Shown here one piece after another: positions 1 through 9,628 of a DNA stretch of 64,000 nucleotides. Each line of letters starts with the position of its first letter. The first letter of the stretch is position 1. The notes under the pieces were generated by a model. It was not told the origin of the DNA and searched no databases. It worked only from the letters and a program-made list of their open reading frames with translations. Position numbers and translations under genes: made by a program. Source of the stretch: Clostridium estertheticum (GTDB lineage Bacteria; Bacillota; Clostridia; Clostridiales; Clostridiaceae); the NCBI RefSeq assembly GCF_026650985.1, contig NZ_CP086239.1, positions 3,844,001 to 3,908,000 of the forward strand, given 5' to 3'.

Positions 1-749
1 TAATGTTGACCTAAAAAATCATCTAGTAGTATTATTTCCTTTGAATCATCTAGTAACATATTCTTAATGTCACGTACTGATTTATTGCTTACATATCTCA
101 ATGTATATTTTTGAGAAGCAAAATATGCTAATAGCATCTTCGATAACGTAGTTTTCCCAACCCCTGGTTCACCAGATAACATGATTAAATTTTCACTTTC
201 TAAAATTTTTATAGCTTCTCTGTATGCCCTTGTTTCTACAAATAGTTCGCTCTTTCTTTCAAAATCATACATTAGTGTAGATATGTCTATATTGGAACTA
301 TTATTAGAAATAATATTTAATATATCACTAGATATTAACCATAATTTATAGTGAGTTTTAACTATCTCAATATTATCCAATAAAATTGAGTCTAAACGAC
401 AAGCATCGTATATATCTTCCTTCGATCGCATAAAAGGTTTAAATAAGTTGTAAATGTCATTCTCATTTTGAGGGGTAAGACAAAATGAGGTAACTATTAT
501 ATACCTCTTAGGCTTTAACTTTTTCACTTTTTCTTGTTCTTTTATTAAAGAATTCCTTAGAGAAGAAAAATTACCATGTACAAAATGCTTTACTTGTATG
601 ATTATATCATTGCCAACATAACCTCTAATATCGATACCACCATCACGGCCTTTGGTATAAGTTCTAAGATCGATACCCAATGCTTTCTCCATTATATCTT
701 TGCTTAATAACTCAAATTCATGACTTTCCATATTAATAAAATTATACAT
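1..749 (-). CDS. Mrr-type restriction endonuclease fused to nSTAND3 ATPase (partial, 3' end outside window)
   Basis: The first 249 residues are visible and the gene continues past base 1. Residues about 34-54 contain GRDGGID followed by QVKH, the D...QxK pattern of Mrr-like PD-(D/E)XK nucleases. A P-loop GEPGVGKT lies at about 193-200 and a Walker B EIILLDDFLGQ at about 238-248; the DDFLGQ form is typical of the nSTAND3 family. The ATG at 749 is preceded by GGAG with a 10-base gap. Nuclease plus STAND ATPase fusions are known anti-phage sensors (Avs-like), in which the ATPase part oligomerises and the nuclease destroys DNA. Defence is inferred from the architecture and from the other conflict genes downstream. 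The C-terminal sensor region is not visible, so the exact subfamily cannot be named. Confidence 0.8.
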   Translation of the reverse strand, partial: MYNFINMESHEFELLSKDIMEKALGIDLRTYTKGRDGGIDIRGYVGNDIIIQVKHFVHGNFSSLRNSLIKEQEKVKKLKPKRYIIVTSFCLTPQNENDIYNLFKPFMRSKEDIYDACRLDSILLDNIEIVKTHYKLWLISSDILNIISNNSSNIDISTLMYDFERKSELFVETRAYREAIKILESENLIMLSGEPGVGKTTLSKMLLAYFASQKYTLRYVSNKSVRDIKNMLLDDSKEIILLDDFLGQH

Positions 750-944
750 ATTAATAATTCTCCAACAATTTTTTAAACTTACTCTTTATCAAATCCAATA
801 TTCTCATAATCATTCTCCTTAAAATATCTTTTTATATTAGTCATAGATAGTACAGAGTTAATTTTCAAGTAACATTTATTCAAATCCGTAGATATAAATT
901 AAATAAATATACCAACCAGTACCTATTATAAAAATAACATAATC

Positions 945-1500
945 CTAATCCATAATAAAGTATTTTTCATTAAAAGTTTTCATCCATATTTCTTGAAATT
1001 TCTCATTCGTCGAAATGTCCTCATATAAATTTGTAACATCAACTTCATCGCTATCATACCAGAGCAATACAAATCATTAGTTCTCATTTTCTATTGAAAA
1101 ATATCCTTCATACTCTAGTCTTATCTATTTTTGACATATTGAAAATCTTGCTTATAAACCATTATTTCACCTGAATAATTTGTTCTTGTCAACGATTTAA
1201 ACTAAACCCCTTCTATAGAAATCATTAATAATCTCTTTTTCCCTCCATCGGTTTTTATATAATCCATTAACGTTTGAATATAACTAGTCAGATTTAACAG
1301 AACTAATTACCACATTAACAATATTTTAATTTTTCGGTAAGAACTTTGTGGTATCACAAGTAAGATTTTACTGACCCTTTCAAGCATTTCTCTTCTCAAT
1401 CTATCCCTTTGTTCTGAGTCCAATTCAACGCACATTTATCTGATCCTTTATATATTCAAATATATTTGTGTCCAAAAGTATTTCATAGTTATCGTCACAA
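945..1500 (-). pseudogene. Remnants of a decayed gene
   Basis: Several short protein-like stretches lie on the minus strand in different frames. One is 39 codons with no start, ending at a TAG at 945-947 and containing NEKFQEIWMKTF. One ends at 1307 and contains LDSEQRDRLRREMLERV. One ends at 1425 and contains YEILLDTNIFEYIKDQ. Consecutive coding-like pieces in shifted frames, broken by stops, point to an old gene lost by frameshifts. I cannot name the family. The rest of 750-1661 shows no intact gene, only AT-rich DNA. Confidence 0.4.
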
Positions 1501-1661
1501 ATAAATAACTGATTTTCCTATTATTAAGTACCATAATTCGTATTATTAATATTTTATTTTTACATATCTTTCAATGTGTTTCTATCTTAAATTATTATAT
1601 TCCTAACTTAAATATTTTTATAATAATTTTAATTTTGAAACACTCTCTCTTTAGAAAATTC

Positions 1662-1704
1662 TTGACATTTTGTGGCCACGATATTATAATAATATTGTGG
1701 TCAC
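1662..1704 (+). promoter_or_regulatory. Sigma-A promoter with paired palindromic operators for the RHH gene
   Basis: TTGACA (1662-1667), a 17-base spacer and TATAAT (1685-1690) form a consensus promoter. The perfect palindrome GTGGCCAC (1672-1679) sits in the spacer and GTGGTCAC (1697-1704) follows the -10 box. The extended arms TTTTGTGGCCAC and GTGGTCACAAAA form an inverted repeat, with the two sites 25 bp apart centre to centre. The next gene encodes a ribbon-helix-helix protein, so autorepression by a dimer pair bound across the -10 region is a natural reading. Confidence 0.75.
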
Positions 1705-1742
1705 AAAATCATTATAAAATTTAATTTTAAGAGGTGATACTT

Positions 1743-2414
1743 ATGCTTTATAAAAAACCCGGACGCCCCACTGATTCTGTAAAAGATAGCTTGCTTAAAG
1801 TAAGAGTTGATATCGACACGCTCCAAGCACTTGACGATATAGCAAAAAAAACTCAGAAAAATCGTTCAGAACTAATCCGTGAGATTTTACCAATTATTTC
1901 AAGTAAAGATTATGAAAATATGATTTCCACAAGTTCATTACAAAGATTGGAACAGTATTCAGTAGCTTGCAATGATTATTTTGAAAATCCAAATTTAAAA
2001 ATAAATGTTAAAGATGTATCTTCTAATTTTCCAGCCTTTGTTGATACAATTGCACCCAGTCCTATACTATACATCAAATACCCAACTTACAAAATTCGTA
2101 TTTTAATCACTAGTTATAATTCGACTACTAATATTCTTGAACCGTTGTTTAAAAATATTGATGGTATGTCAACTATATATTTAACACAATGCTTCCAATT
2201 TCAAACAAATCAATCACAACCAAAAATAACCTTTTTCCCTGAATTAATGTGTTTAAAATCAAATTTGGAAGAAAATACAACTTTGAAAAATGTAATTTGC
2301 TCCATTTTGATGCAAAATAATATTCAATATGAAGTTTGGCCTGCTTATAGTATTGTTGGAAAAAATGTAACGATATTGAACGAAGATAATCAGTCATACA
2401 TTATAAATACCTAG
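1743..2414 (+). CDS. Ribbon-helix-helix (CopG/Arc-type) DNA-binding protein with unknown C-terminal domain
   Basis: The protein has 223 residues from the ATG at 1743. This start has AAGAGG about 8 bases upstream; an in-frame GTG at 1734 overlaps that site and is less likely. Residues about 13-50 (SLLKVRVDID, then LDDIAKKTQKNRSELIREIL) show the beta strand and two helices of a CopG/Arc-type fold. The remaining 170 residues match no family I recognise; they mix beta-rich and helical segments and include a conserved-looking IKYPTYKIRILITSY stretch. It is monocistronic, behind a promoter with paired palindromes and ahead of a terminator, and has no recognisable toxin partner. It probably represses its own gene. 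It may sense something through the C-terminal domain, but that is inference. Confidence 0.75.
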   Translation: MLYKKPGRPTDSVKDSLLKVRVDIDTLQALDDIAKKTQKNRSELIREILPIISSKDYENMISTSSLQRLEQYSVACNDYFENPNLKINVKDVSSNFPAFVDTIAPSPILYIKYPTYKIRILITSYNSTTNILEPLFKNIDGMSTIYLTQCFQFQTNQSQPKITFFPELMCLKSNLEENTTLKNVICSILMQNNIQYEVWPAYSIVGKNVTILNEDNQSYIINT

Positions 2415-2423
2415 ATTTAATTT

Positions 2424-2455
2424 ATAAAGAGCGATGAAATCTCAGCGCTCTTTAT
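2424..2455 (+). terminator. Intrinsic terminator-like hairpin
   Basis: The arms ATAAAGAGCG and CGCTCTTTAT pair over 10 bp around a 12-base loop, just after the stop of the RHH gene. It may also act for the convergent ABC ATPase operon that ends at 2612. Confidence 0.7.
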
Positions 2456-2611
2456 CTTACTATTTGCTTTCTGGCTTATATCAGAAAAAAAAGATAATTT
2501 AAAAAGTAACATAACATATAAGTGAGCTCATAGATAAATACATTTATTATTTTTGGGATGATATATATCATGGAAATCTCTAATTTATAATAGTCTATAA
2601 CATAAAATGCT

Positions 2612-5062
2612 CTAGTTAATTCCAAAATACTCAACCTTATTATCCATATCAAATACCTCCCCTCTTGCGTAGGAGTTAAATTTATAGTTGATGTATTCAA
2701 TATTAAAGCTTTTCATTTTGTGTAAAAATAGTTTTTCCAAATCACCATTACAAGTTGAAAAGAAAAACTGATTTATTACTCCGTCATTTTGATAAAGCTG
2801 ATATTTTATTATATCAACAAAGGATAGAATATTCATATCATCCATACAGCTAGTTACATCATCAATGAAGTACGTTTTAAATGGAGTTTCTTCGTTACGC
2901 TTAAACATATTAGCAAAAAAATATGATAACATAAACACCCCAAGCTGACCTTGACTAAATGTATTAAGGATATTATTGCCACTTTGATCTGTAAATGTTG
3001 CTCCACCTGCGACCCTTGAAGAATCTCTTTTAAAGTTAATATTTCTTATGGCAGTATGTTTAATCACCTTTGTAAAAATCTTATACAAATAAGGTCCCAC
3101 AGCTTCCAGTTCCAATTTTTCAATAACTGACCTTTTTTTATCAATTTCACCACTGATTTTTTTAGTCTTCTCATTATACATATTTAATTCAGTAATTTCA
3201 TTGTCAATAAATGTATTATCATCAATATACTTTTTAATCAGCAACTCTTTTTTATGTATCTTACTATTATTCAATATATTAGTAATAAATAATAGCTTTT
3301 GATTAAATTGTTTAAAAGTAAAATTTGATACTAAAAGCTGTACATTGCAAAGTTGCTTCATGTCTATCTGCATTTTTTTCAATGAACTTATTCTTATATT
3401 ATCTAAATCGGCCTTATAATCAATAACTGTAATAATATTTTTAATCATCTCTAAATCAGATTTAACAAATTTTTCATTTTTAAGTTGTTTTATTGTTTCA
3501 GCCTTACTTTCCTTTATATTTTTTTTATAGTTTTCATCAATAGATATATTTGCTTTTTTAAGTTTATCAAAAAAGTCCTTTGTCTTTTTATAATATTCAT
3601 TGAAATTTGTCTTCTCCCCTTCATTTACTTTTAATATCTCATTAATGTGTTCATTTATATATTGCTTAAATTCCTCAAATTTTATATTAATATTTTCTAT
3701 ACTTTCTTTTTCATCTTTTTTCATATTTGCCAAATTCGACTTATTTTTATTAAGATAAATTTCTGCTTCTACTGCAAGATCAGTAGTTTTTGATATTTTA
3801 ATGAATTTTTCATCAGAACCACAAAGAGGACATTTCTTATTTTCTTCATTTCGATATTTAATAATTCCTTCTTTATTTACAACTAAATTTGATAAAGCAG
3901 TAATAATTTCATTTCCTTTTTCTTTGTCCATTATATCGGATTGCTTCTTATGTAATTTTAGTTCAATATCTAATATTGAATCCTTCATTATTATTAAATT
4001 AGCCTCTATTTCAGAATAGATTTCTGCAGTAATATCTATATCAGAAATTTTTTTCGAATTTTTCACATTTGTTATTTCATCATAATTATCTTTTATCTTA
4101 ATCTTAGTATCTTCAAGTATTTTAACATCATAGTATGAATTTTCAATTGCAATATGTAAATCGCTTTCTTTAATATTAACAATTTCTATCAATTCGTCAA
4201 GATTCTTGTCTTTTTCTTTTGCTTCATAATATGAAATAATCTCTGGGATTTTTGATTCAACTATATTATATCCACATATTCTAATATTACCTAATTGTTC
4301 TCTTACCTTTTCAATACCATCATTTCCAATACTTAAATCTTCCTCTTCATAAAATTTAATTTGAGGATAGTCAACAGATTCCAACTCAGTTATAATAGAT
4401 TCAAGTTCTTTTTTTTCAGTATCAATTTTTACTTGTGATGTTTTACTTGTTTTTAGAGAATTAACATTATTTGATATTATAACTTGTAGTTCCATTAACT
4501 TCTTATTAAAGTTATCCGCAAGCGGTTGTGGTTTAATAAAATCCGAAAATTCATTTTTAATCTCCTGCCTACTACTATTTAAAAAATTGTGAGATTTATA
4601 AATATCACATACATGGTATTTATAAAATTTATCATTTGCTATAAATAGTTTAATCAATGAATCTATCTCAAGTGAAACATCTCCTTCATACTTTAATTCC
4701 GTTTCTACATACAAACTATCTTCCTTCTGCTCTCTAAAAACTTTTACCTCTTTATTGTCTATTTCTAAAGTCATTATTATCTTTACTATATCTTCTTTAC
4801 CACTGTCACTATTTTTAATAATCCCTTTCTTATTTTCTGCTCTATCTATCTCAGTCTGCTTTGTATTTCTTTCCCCATAGCATTTCTTAACTCGTGAAAT
4901 ATTTCCAGTTAAGCACCACTCGATCGCATCAATTAGGGTTGTTTTCCCAAATCCATTCGCACCTGTAAGAAAAACTACCTTCTTATAACCAAATATAAAT
5001 TCTTGATGTCTATATATTTTAAAATTATCTATAGTTACTTTAGTTATTATTATCAATTTCAC
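2612..5062 (-). CDS. SMC/RecF-like ABC ATPase of an ABC-3C-type conflict system
   Basis: The protein has 816 residues with the split ABC ATPase layout. The N-terminal Walker A is GANGFGKT (34-41), a long charged coiled coil follows, a CPLCG motif sits near residue 415 (zinc-hook-like, one CxxC per subunit), then a signature FSQGQLG and a Walker B YFIDD lie near the C terminus. It starts at GTG 5062, or TTG 5056, inside the end of the middle-component gene, so the two are translationally coupled. In ABC-three-component systems such ATPases are thought to bind nucleic acid ends and license a partner effector. The order effector, middle component, ATPase and the tight overlaps support that assignment. 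A RecN/SbcC-like repair protein is unlikely given the neighbours. Confidence 0.82.
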   Translation of the reverse strand: MKLIIITKVTIDNFKIYRHQEFIFGYKKVVFLTGANGFGKTTLIDAIEWCLTGNISRVKKCYGERNTKQTEIDRAENKKGIIKNSDSGKEDIVKIIMTLEIDNKEVKVFREQKEDSLYVETELKYEGDVSLEIDSLIKLFIANDKFYKYHVCDIYKSHNFLNSSRQEIKNEFSDFIKPQPLADNFNKKLMELQVIISNNVNSLKTSKTSQVKIDTEKKELESIITELESVDYPQIKFYEEEDLSIGNDGIEKVREQLGNIRICGYNIVESKIPEIISYYEAKEKDKNLDELIEIVNIKESDLHIAIENSYYDVKILEDTKIKIKDNYDEITNVKNSKKISDIDITAEIYSEIEANLIIMKDSILDIELKLHKKQSDIMDKEKGNEIITALSNLVVNKEGIIKYRNEENKKCPLCGSDEKFIKISKTTDLAVEAEIYLNKNKSNLANMKKDEKESIENINIKFEEFKQYINEHINEILKVNEGEKTNFNEYYKKTKDFFDKLKKANISIDENYKKNIKESKAETIKQLKNEKFVKSDLEMIKNIITVIDYKADLDNIRISSLKKMQIDMKQLCNVQLLVSNFTFKQFNQKLLFITNILNNSKIHKKELLIKKYIDDNTFIDNEITELNMYNEKTKKISGEIDKKRSVIEKLELEAVGPYLYKIFTKVIKHTAIRNINFKRDSSRVAGGATFTDQSGNNILNTFSQGQLGVFMLSYFFANMFKRNEETPFKTYFIDDVTSCMDDMNILSFVDIIKYQLYQNDGVINQFFFSTCNGDLEKLFLHKMKSFNIEYINYKFNSYARGEVFDMDNKVEYFGIN

Positions 5063-5675
5063 TCAACCACCTATACAATTTATTAATATCTTCAGACTCC
5101 AATTTTTCTTTCTTGCATATAGAATCAATTTCAATATCTTTAGGTAATAAATTTTCAAGTTCTCTCTCCATTTTTTCTATTTTATCGTTGTCAAAAGGTT
5201 CAACAGCTGCAAAATAGAAAGGTATCATAGCTTTATCATCGTTGTTAATTTCACCTTTATTATTGCATATCAAAAATAACTTTCTGCATATTTTTATAGA
5301 TTTTTCAGCCTCGAATCTAAAATTGTCATCTTTATTTCCAATTTCATTTTTACATAGTATTATTAGAGAAATATTATATTTTAAAAATTCCATTCTATCC
5401 CTGTATTCTTTACCAAAATTCACAAAATTTAATACTCTATCTTGCCATTCATCACAAATTTTTTCTATTAAACCTACATCAAGGTCAAAACAATCTAAAA
5501 CCAAAAACATTTCACTTTTCGTTTTATGAATAAATACTTCTACTAGCGGTTCTGAATACTTCCGTTTTTCACCTTCTACTAAAACATCTGAAAAAGCATC
5601 GATACTTTTATATACGTCGTTATCCATTTCAATAATTTTTTCATAATCTTCTTTAAAATATTTATAAAGACTCAT
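5040..5675 (-). CDS. ABC-3C middle component-like protein
   Basis: The protein has 211 residues, is acidic and lacks membrane segments or a signal peptide. The central part has a beta strand NISLIILC, then an acidic linker, then FEAEKSIKICRKLFLIC. A run of this kind, with E-K followed by CRK-hydrophobic, is how I recall the MC1 group of ABC-3C middle components, which bridge ATPase and effector. That match is from memory and is the weakest of the three in this operon. The start ATG at 5675 has a strong AAGGGGGATTAGGG site and follows the effector stop by 2 bases. It overlaps the ATPase gene by 23 bases. Position and size alone would suggest the same role. Confidence 0.6.
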   Translation of the reverse strand: MSLYKYFKEDYEKIIEMDNDVYKSIDAFSDVLVEGEKRKYSEPLVEVFIHKTKSEMFLVLDCFDLDVGLIEKICDEWQDRVLNFVNFGKEYRDRMEFLKYNISLIILCKNEIGNKDDNFRFEAEKSIKICRKLFLICNNKGEINNDDKAMIPFYFAAVEPFDNDKIEKMERELENLLPKDIEIDSICKKEKLESEDINKLYRWLSEIDNNN

Positions 5676-5677
5676 CC

Positions 5678-7162
5678 CTAATCCCCCTTAATGCAATTAA
5701 AATCAAAAATACATCCACACAAATTTACATCTTTTATATCCATTTCTCCTTGACCGCATGCAATACAGTCCATACATTCTATCTTAAAACAATCTTGTTC
5801 CATATGTAAAAGACTAAAATCGCCATTTATTTTAGTGTCCTTTATTTTGTTTATATCAAATGAGTATGGATATATGCCTTTTAGTTTTCCTTGAAGGTAC
5901 CATTTTTGTGGTTTTAAACACATTTTTGAAATTCTAGGTAGAGCTTTTGATGCCTCACGGCTTGAATCACCATTCCCTGAAGAAAGAATAATTACAGGAT
6001 TCGCTTTTTCATGTAAAAATTCAAAAAAGAAACAGTCATCATTTTCCTTAATATATTCACTAAAATCTTTGCATCCAATATCAAATAATATTTTCCAAAT
6101 GGTCTTAATAAATTCATTTATATTTGTTTTATGCTCTAAAAATCTATCTGTCTCTGACTTTACATTTCGTTCATAACTCTCCCAATTTAATTCTTCATAT
6201 CTATCAGTACTAATTGAATTTAAAAACTTAAACCTTTGTTTTTTAGTTTTAAGGTTTTCCATAAAGAAATCTTTAGTAGAGAAATATATTTCTTTATATG
6301 TCTCTACATTTTTATCATGTTCAATCTCGGAAATTATTTCAGAACAAAACTCATCAATATAGCCTAAAACTATAAATTTAATTCTTTCGTTACATTTTCG
6401 CTCATCTATACCAACTATCCCATTTATATAGTTAATTAATAGTATTTTTGTCATATACCTTTTTTTGTAATCTTCTAACTTCTTATAGTAAGATGTTTGT
6501 ATATACTGTATAGCAATTGCTAATAAAATGTCTTCTACATTTTTCTTTTCTATCATTTGAAACAAAGTTGGATCAACTACTACATTGTTATATAACATAG
6601 TTTTTAACATTTTCCTAGTATCTTCAATGTTTTTCTTTTCTTTTTTTTGAAAATTAAATTCATTGAGAAAATTGGTACAGGCAACTTCATCAAAGATTAA
6701 TTCTATTCGACTTGGCATGTTACTACACATATTTAATCTTTCTTTAATATTTGATTTATTAATCATATTAAAATCGTTTTCTTTTTTTATATAACTACTA
6801 TTGACTTCTATATTTACATCTGTATAATTTTTAGCCTGATACAGACAATATGTTGTTACTTCTTTTTTATGACTCTCCATTAATTTAAATTTTAAAAATT
6901 GATAAAACATATTTTTATAAATTTCTTGAAATTCTAAATTTGACTCTGGGTAGTGCTTTACTTGATATATCGATATATCATCAGAATTCTCAATTAATAT
7001 ATCTTCTACCCATTCTACATATATTTTATCTTCTTGATTAGAGGTCATTATTAAATCAATTGCTAATAAATCCTGATATAAAAATCCTCTGATTTTATCA
7101 GATGCATCTCTAGCCCTTTCTCCTATACGAAGTATTCCAGCATATTCCTCGCTCTTACACAT
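5678..7162 (-). CDS. ABC-3C effector with N-terminal PD-(D/E)XK (Cap4/DUF4297-like) nuclease domain
   Basis: The protein has 494 residues. The N terminus reads RGFLYQDLLAIDL, then YVEWVEDI around residue 50, then IYQVKHYPE around residue 67. This is the order helix, acidic catalytic residues, Q-x-K seen in Cap4/DUF4297-type dsDNA endonucleases. The middle is helical with no recognised motif, and the C terminus is cysteine-rich (CMDCIACGQG, then LCGCIF), possibly binding zinc. The start ATG has a good AGGAGG site. As first gene of the operon with the middle component and ABC ATPase, it fits the effector position of an ABC-3C system. The expected role is conditional cleavage of foreign or self DNA, held in check by its partners; this is inferred. 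Confidence 0.75.
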   Translation of the reverse strand: MCKSEEYAGILRIGERARDASDKIRGFLYQDLLAIDLIMTSNQEDKIYVEWVEDILIENSDDISIYQVKHYPESNLEFQEIYKNMFYQFLKFKLMESHKKEVTTYCLYQAKNYTDVNIEVNSSYIKKENDFNMINKSNIKERLNMCSNMPSRIELIFDEVACTNFLNEFNFQKKEKKNIEDTRKMLKTMLYNNVVVDPTLFQMIEKKNVEDILLAIAIQYIQTSYYKKLEDYKKRYMTKILLINYINGIVGIDERKCNERIKFIVLGYIDEFCSEIISEIEHDKNVETYKEIYFSTKDFFMENLKTKKQRFKFLNSISTDRYEELNWESYERNVKSETDRFLEHKTNINEFIKTIWKILFDIGCKDFSEYIKENDDCFFFEFLHEKANPVIILSSGNGDSSREASKALPRISKMCLKPQKWYLQGKLKGIYPYSFDINKIKDTKINGDFSLLHMEQDCFKIECMDCIACGQGEMDIKDVNLCGCIFDFNCIKGD

Positions 7163-7912
7163 GTTATCTACCTCCTATGTTTATTGAAGTTTCTCTAGTT
7201 TACAACATTTACTTTGATTTATCACCATCTAATTTCATATATATTAATATAATGAATATAAATTACTGCAACCATATTCATATTCAAATTTACTTAACTC
7301 AATATTTTGCTTTTAAGCCTGTCCTATTTTTTTCATAATTTTTTATCTTTTTACAATATATAACAACATTCCATATCCAACTTTCTAAAAAGACACTTAG
7401 CTCTATTATACTACAAAATTTGTCATTTTTACTAAAATATTTGTTAGACCATTCATAAAATAAGTATCTACACCCATTCCTTTACAGGTATTACCATCTA
7501 TAACACTAATTCTATCGAATTACTACTTTATCACATATTTATTATCTACCAATTTTATATAAAGAATCTCTTTAGTTTAAAACAAAATAAATTACTGTTT
7601 AAATTCTCTTTTACATTTTTCTAGAACAATAGACGAATATAAGGAGTTTGCGCATACAAATTATTTTCACCCATACGCTTTTAATGCCATATTTTATAAA
7701 AGCTCATACCTTAATTCCTCCTTATAACTAATTTCTTCGCATTCTCCTAATTCATTAAGATAAAATGCTTTTATATCCTCATACGATAACTCTTCAAAAA
7801 GAGATTTAAATAGATCAATATCTTTTTTTATACTCTTTATTTCTTTCTTCCTTTTAATTATTCTAAAATTATGCTAATACTTGATTGTTTAAATCTTTAA
7901 TGCTTTAATGCT
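7163..7912. other. 750-bp AT-rich gap with a short coding remnant
   Basis: No intact gene is seen. On the minus strand, 7694-7873 is an open frame of 59 codons lacking ATG, GTG or TTG, with coding-like sequence LFEELSYEDIKAFYLNELG. It looks like the tail of a lost gene. The rest is AT-rich and probably contains the promoter of the nuclease operon near 7200. Confidence 0.4.
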
Positions 7913-9067
7913 TTAATCTACATATCTCTTAAAAATCGTCCCTGTAAAGATACCAATGTATGTAGCCCCCAACAACATTTCTATACTAGCCACAACCTCT
8001 CCGAAACCCTTTGGTACAATATTTCCATATCCAACTGTTGTAAAAGTTATTACTGATAAATATACCGATTGCAGATAATCATCTAATGACCAATTGAATC
8101 CAATTCTAAAATTATAACTGACTGTTCTAATACCAACTATTTCAAAACCAAAATATAGGTACAGAATTGACGAACATAAAATAATTAGTATACAATTTAA
8201 TATTATCCGTTGAGGATTAATAAAATATCCCGTTGTATACCAGAAGATTTTTTTTGATAATTTGTTAGCTCCATATGTTGAAATTAAATCTAGGTAATTA
8301 TATAATTCATAATACAAAAACTTTTTTTCGTCATTCTTTCCTCTTAAATATTGATAATATTGTTTAGTAGCAACTACAAATGTTCTAATTGCTCCTTTCT
8401 TAAATTCTAAATCAAAATAAAACTCTCTGAAGTGTGAAGACTCTTCATCTCTCAAGATAATAAGTTTATCATCTGCTACAAAAATGCACTCAATATTTTC
8501 AGATTTTTCTAAAGTCAACCCAGTTGAATTGGATAAATGATTTAAGACTATAATCATTGATTGTGAGCAACTAACTAAGTTTAGTATCTGTGTTTCTGCA
8601 TATTTAGTATTAGCCAGTTCATCACAATAAAAGAAAAAAAGCTTATGATAATTGAATAAGAATAGGCCTTTACAAAGAGAATTCAAGATATAAATTCTAG
8701 TTTCATTATAAATGATTTTATCTTCAGTAAAGTTCATTTTAAATCGATTAAATTCGCATTCAAAATAAAATATAACATCTACATCTATTAATAAAACGTC
8801 TAACCCACTGAATTTACAATTTATAAAACATACTGTCTTTTTAAAATCATTTGCATCTGAGGATAATATTTTTATTAACTTTGCTTTATTCCCAATATTA
8901 AAATCTTGATTTCTAACTATATCGCAGTTCCATTGATTAATTTTTATCTTGTGCTGCCCTACTTGATTTGATTTAATATTCCTGCAATACTCACTTAGTG
9001 TCTTATTGCTTAAATCGATTTTTATATTGAATTCTTCTTTATATTTCCTGCTTTTACTAAATTTCAA
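7913..9067 (-). CDS. Two-TM potassium channel-like protein with unknown cytoplasmic N-terminal domain
   Basis: The protein has 384 residues. The C-terminal 100 residues form a two-helix ion channel: a first membrane helix (IILNCILIILCSSILYLYFG, about 285-305), a pore loop with the K+ selectivity filter TVGYGN, and a second helix ending in TGTIF close to the C terminus. The first 270 residues are soluble and beta-rich, with alternating hydrophobic strands reminiscent of a pentapeptide or beta-helix fold (FINCKFSGLDVLLIDVDV). I do not recognise the domain. There is no RCK or cyclic-nucleotide domain. It stands alone between an ABC-3C operon and SIR2-HerA. A membrane-depolarising defence effector is one possibility; a housekeeping K+ channel is another. 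Confidence 0.75.
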   Translation of the reverse strand: MKFSKSRKYKEEFNIKIDLSNKTLSEYCRNIKSNQVGQHKIKINQWNCDIVRNQDFNIGNKAKLIKILSSDANDFKKTVCFINCKFSGLDVLLIDVDVIFYFECEFNRFKMNFTEDKIIYNETRIYILNSLCKGLFLFNYHKLFFFYCDELANTKYAETQILNLVSCSQSMIIVLNHLSNSTGLTLEKSENIECIFVADDKLIILRDEESSHFREFYFDLEFKKGAIRTFVVATKQYYQYLRGKNDEKKFLYYELYNYLDLISTYGANKLSKKIFWYTTGYFINPQRIILNCILIILCSSILYLYFGFEIVGIRTVSYNFRIGFNWSLDDYLQSVYLSVITFTTVGYGNIVPKGFGEVVASIEMLLGATYIGIFTGTIFKRYVD

Positions 9068-9628
9068 TCTTATTTTCTCCCCCTACTATTAATTATATTT
9101 TGATTATTTTCTATTTTAAATTTTCGTATAATAAGTGAAATACTAAAGCTTTTACAAAAAATTAGCATCTTTTTACTTTATTGCTTATTCTTAAATAATA
9201 TCTCATATGGACTTGGGCAAGTTCTGCTACATGACATTAATAGACGTCGTTTATTATCGGTTATAGAGTTTCCATTCATTTCTTATTTATTCAACTAATG
9301 CTATCACCATAGTTGAATATATTCCTTTTTTTAATACATATTTTAGGGCAGACAGTCTAGTACAACATCCTTGATGTTCTACACAGGTGGCTATTATCTT
9401 ATAAAATTCGGTTGTATTATTAAGTAAATTTTTGATTTTTATAGATTAATTAATACATATAGTATATCATGGTAATATTAAGGTGCTTAAATTAATTGGA
9501 GCATGCTAAAGAGGAAATATAAAATGGTAAATGGCAAATGGTTTAACTATAAAATAACAATTAATAAGGACAAGTTGTAATGTTAATTAAATTAATATGT
9601 ATTATTTATTATAGAAAGGAGTTCAAAT
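9068..9628. other. 560-bp intergenic region upstream of SIR2-HerA
   Basis: This is a divergent control region between the channel gene and the SIR2 operon. A short open frame of 18 codons (9524-9580, plus strand) follows a GAGGAA motif and could be a leader peptide, but it has no further support. A small hairpin (GTACAACATC...GATGTTCTAC) lies near 9360-9385. No other feature was found. Confidence 0.35.

Noticed and set aside
2173-2700. Two 74-codon minus-strand frames
   Set aside because: They are antisense to the RHH gene or overlap the end of the ABC ATPase, have no ribosome site and look like shadow frames of AT-rich DNA.
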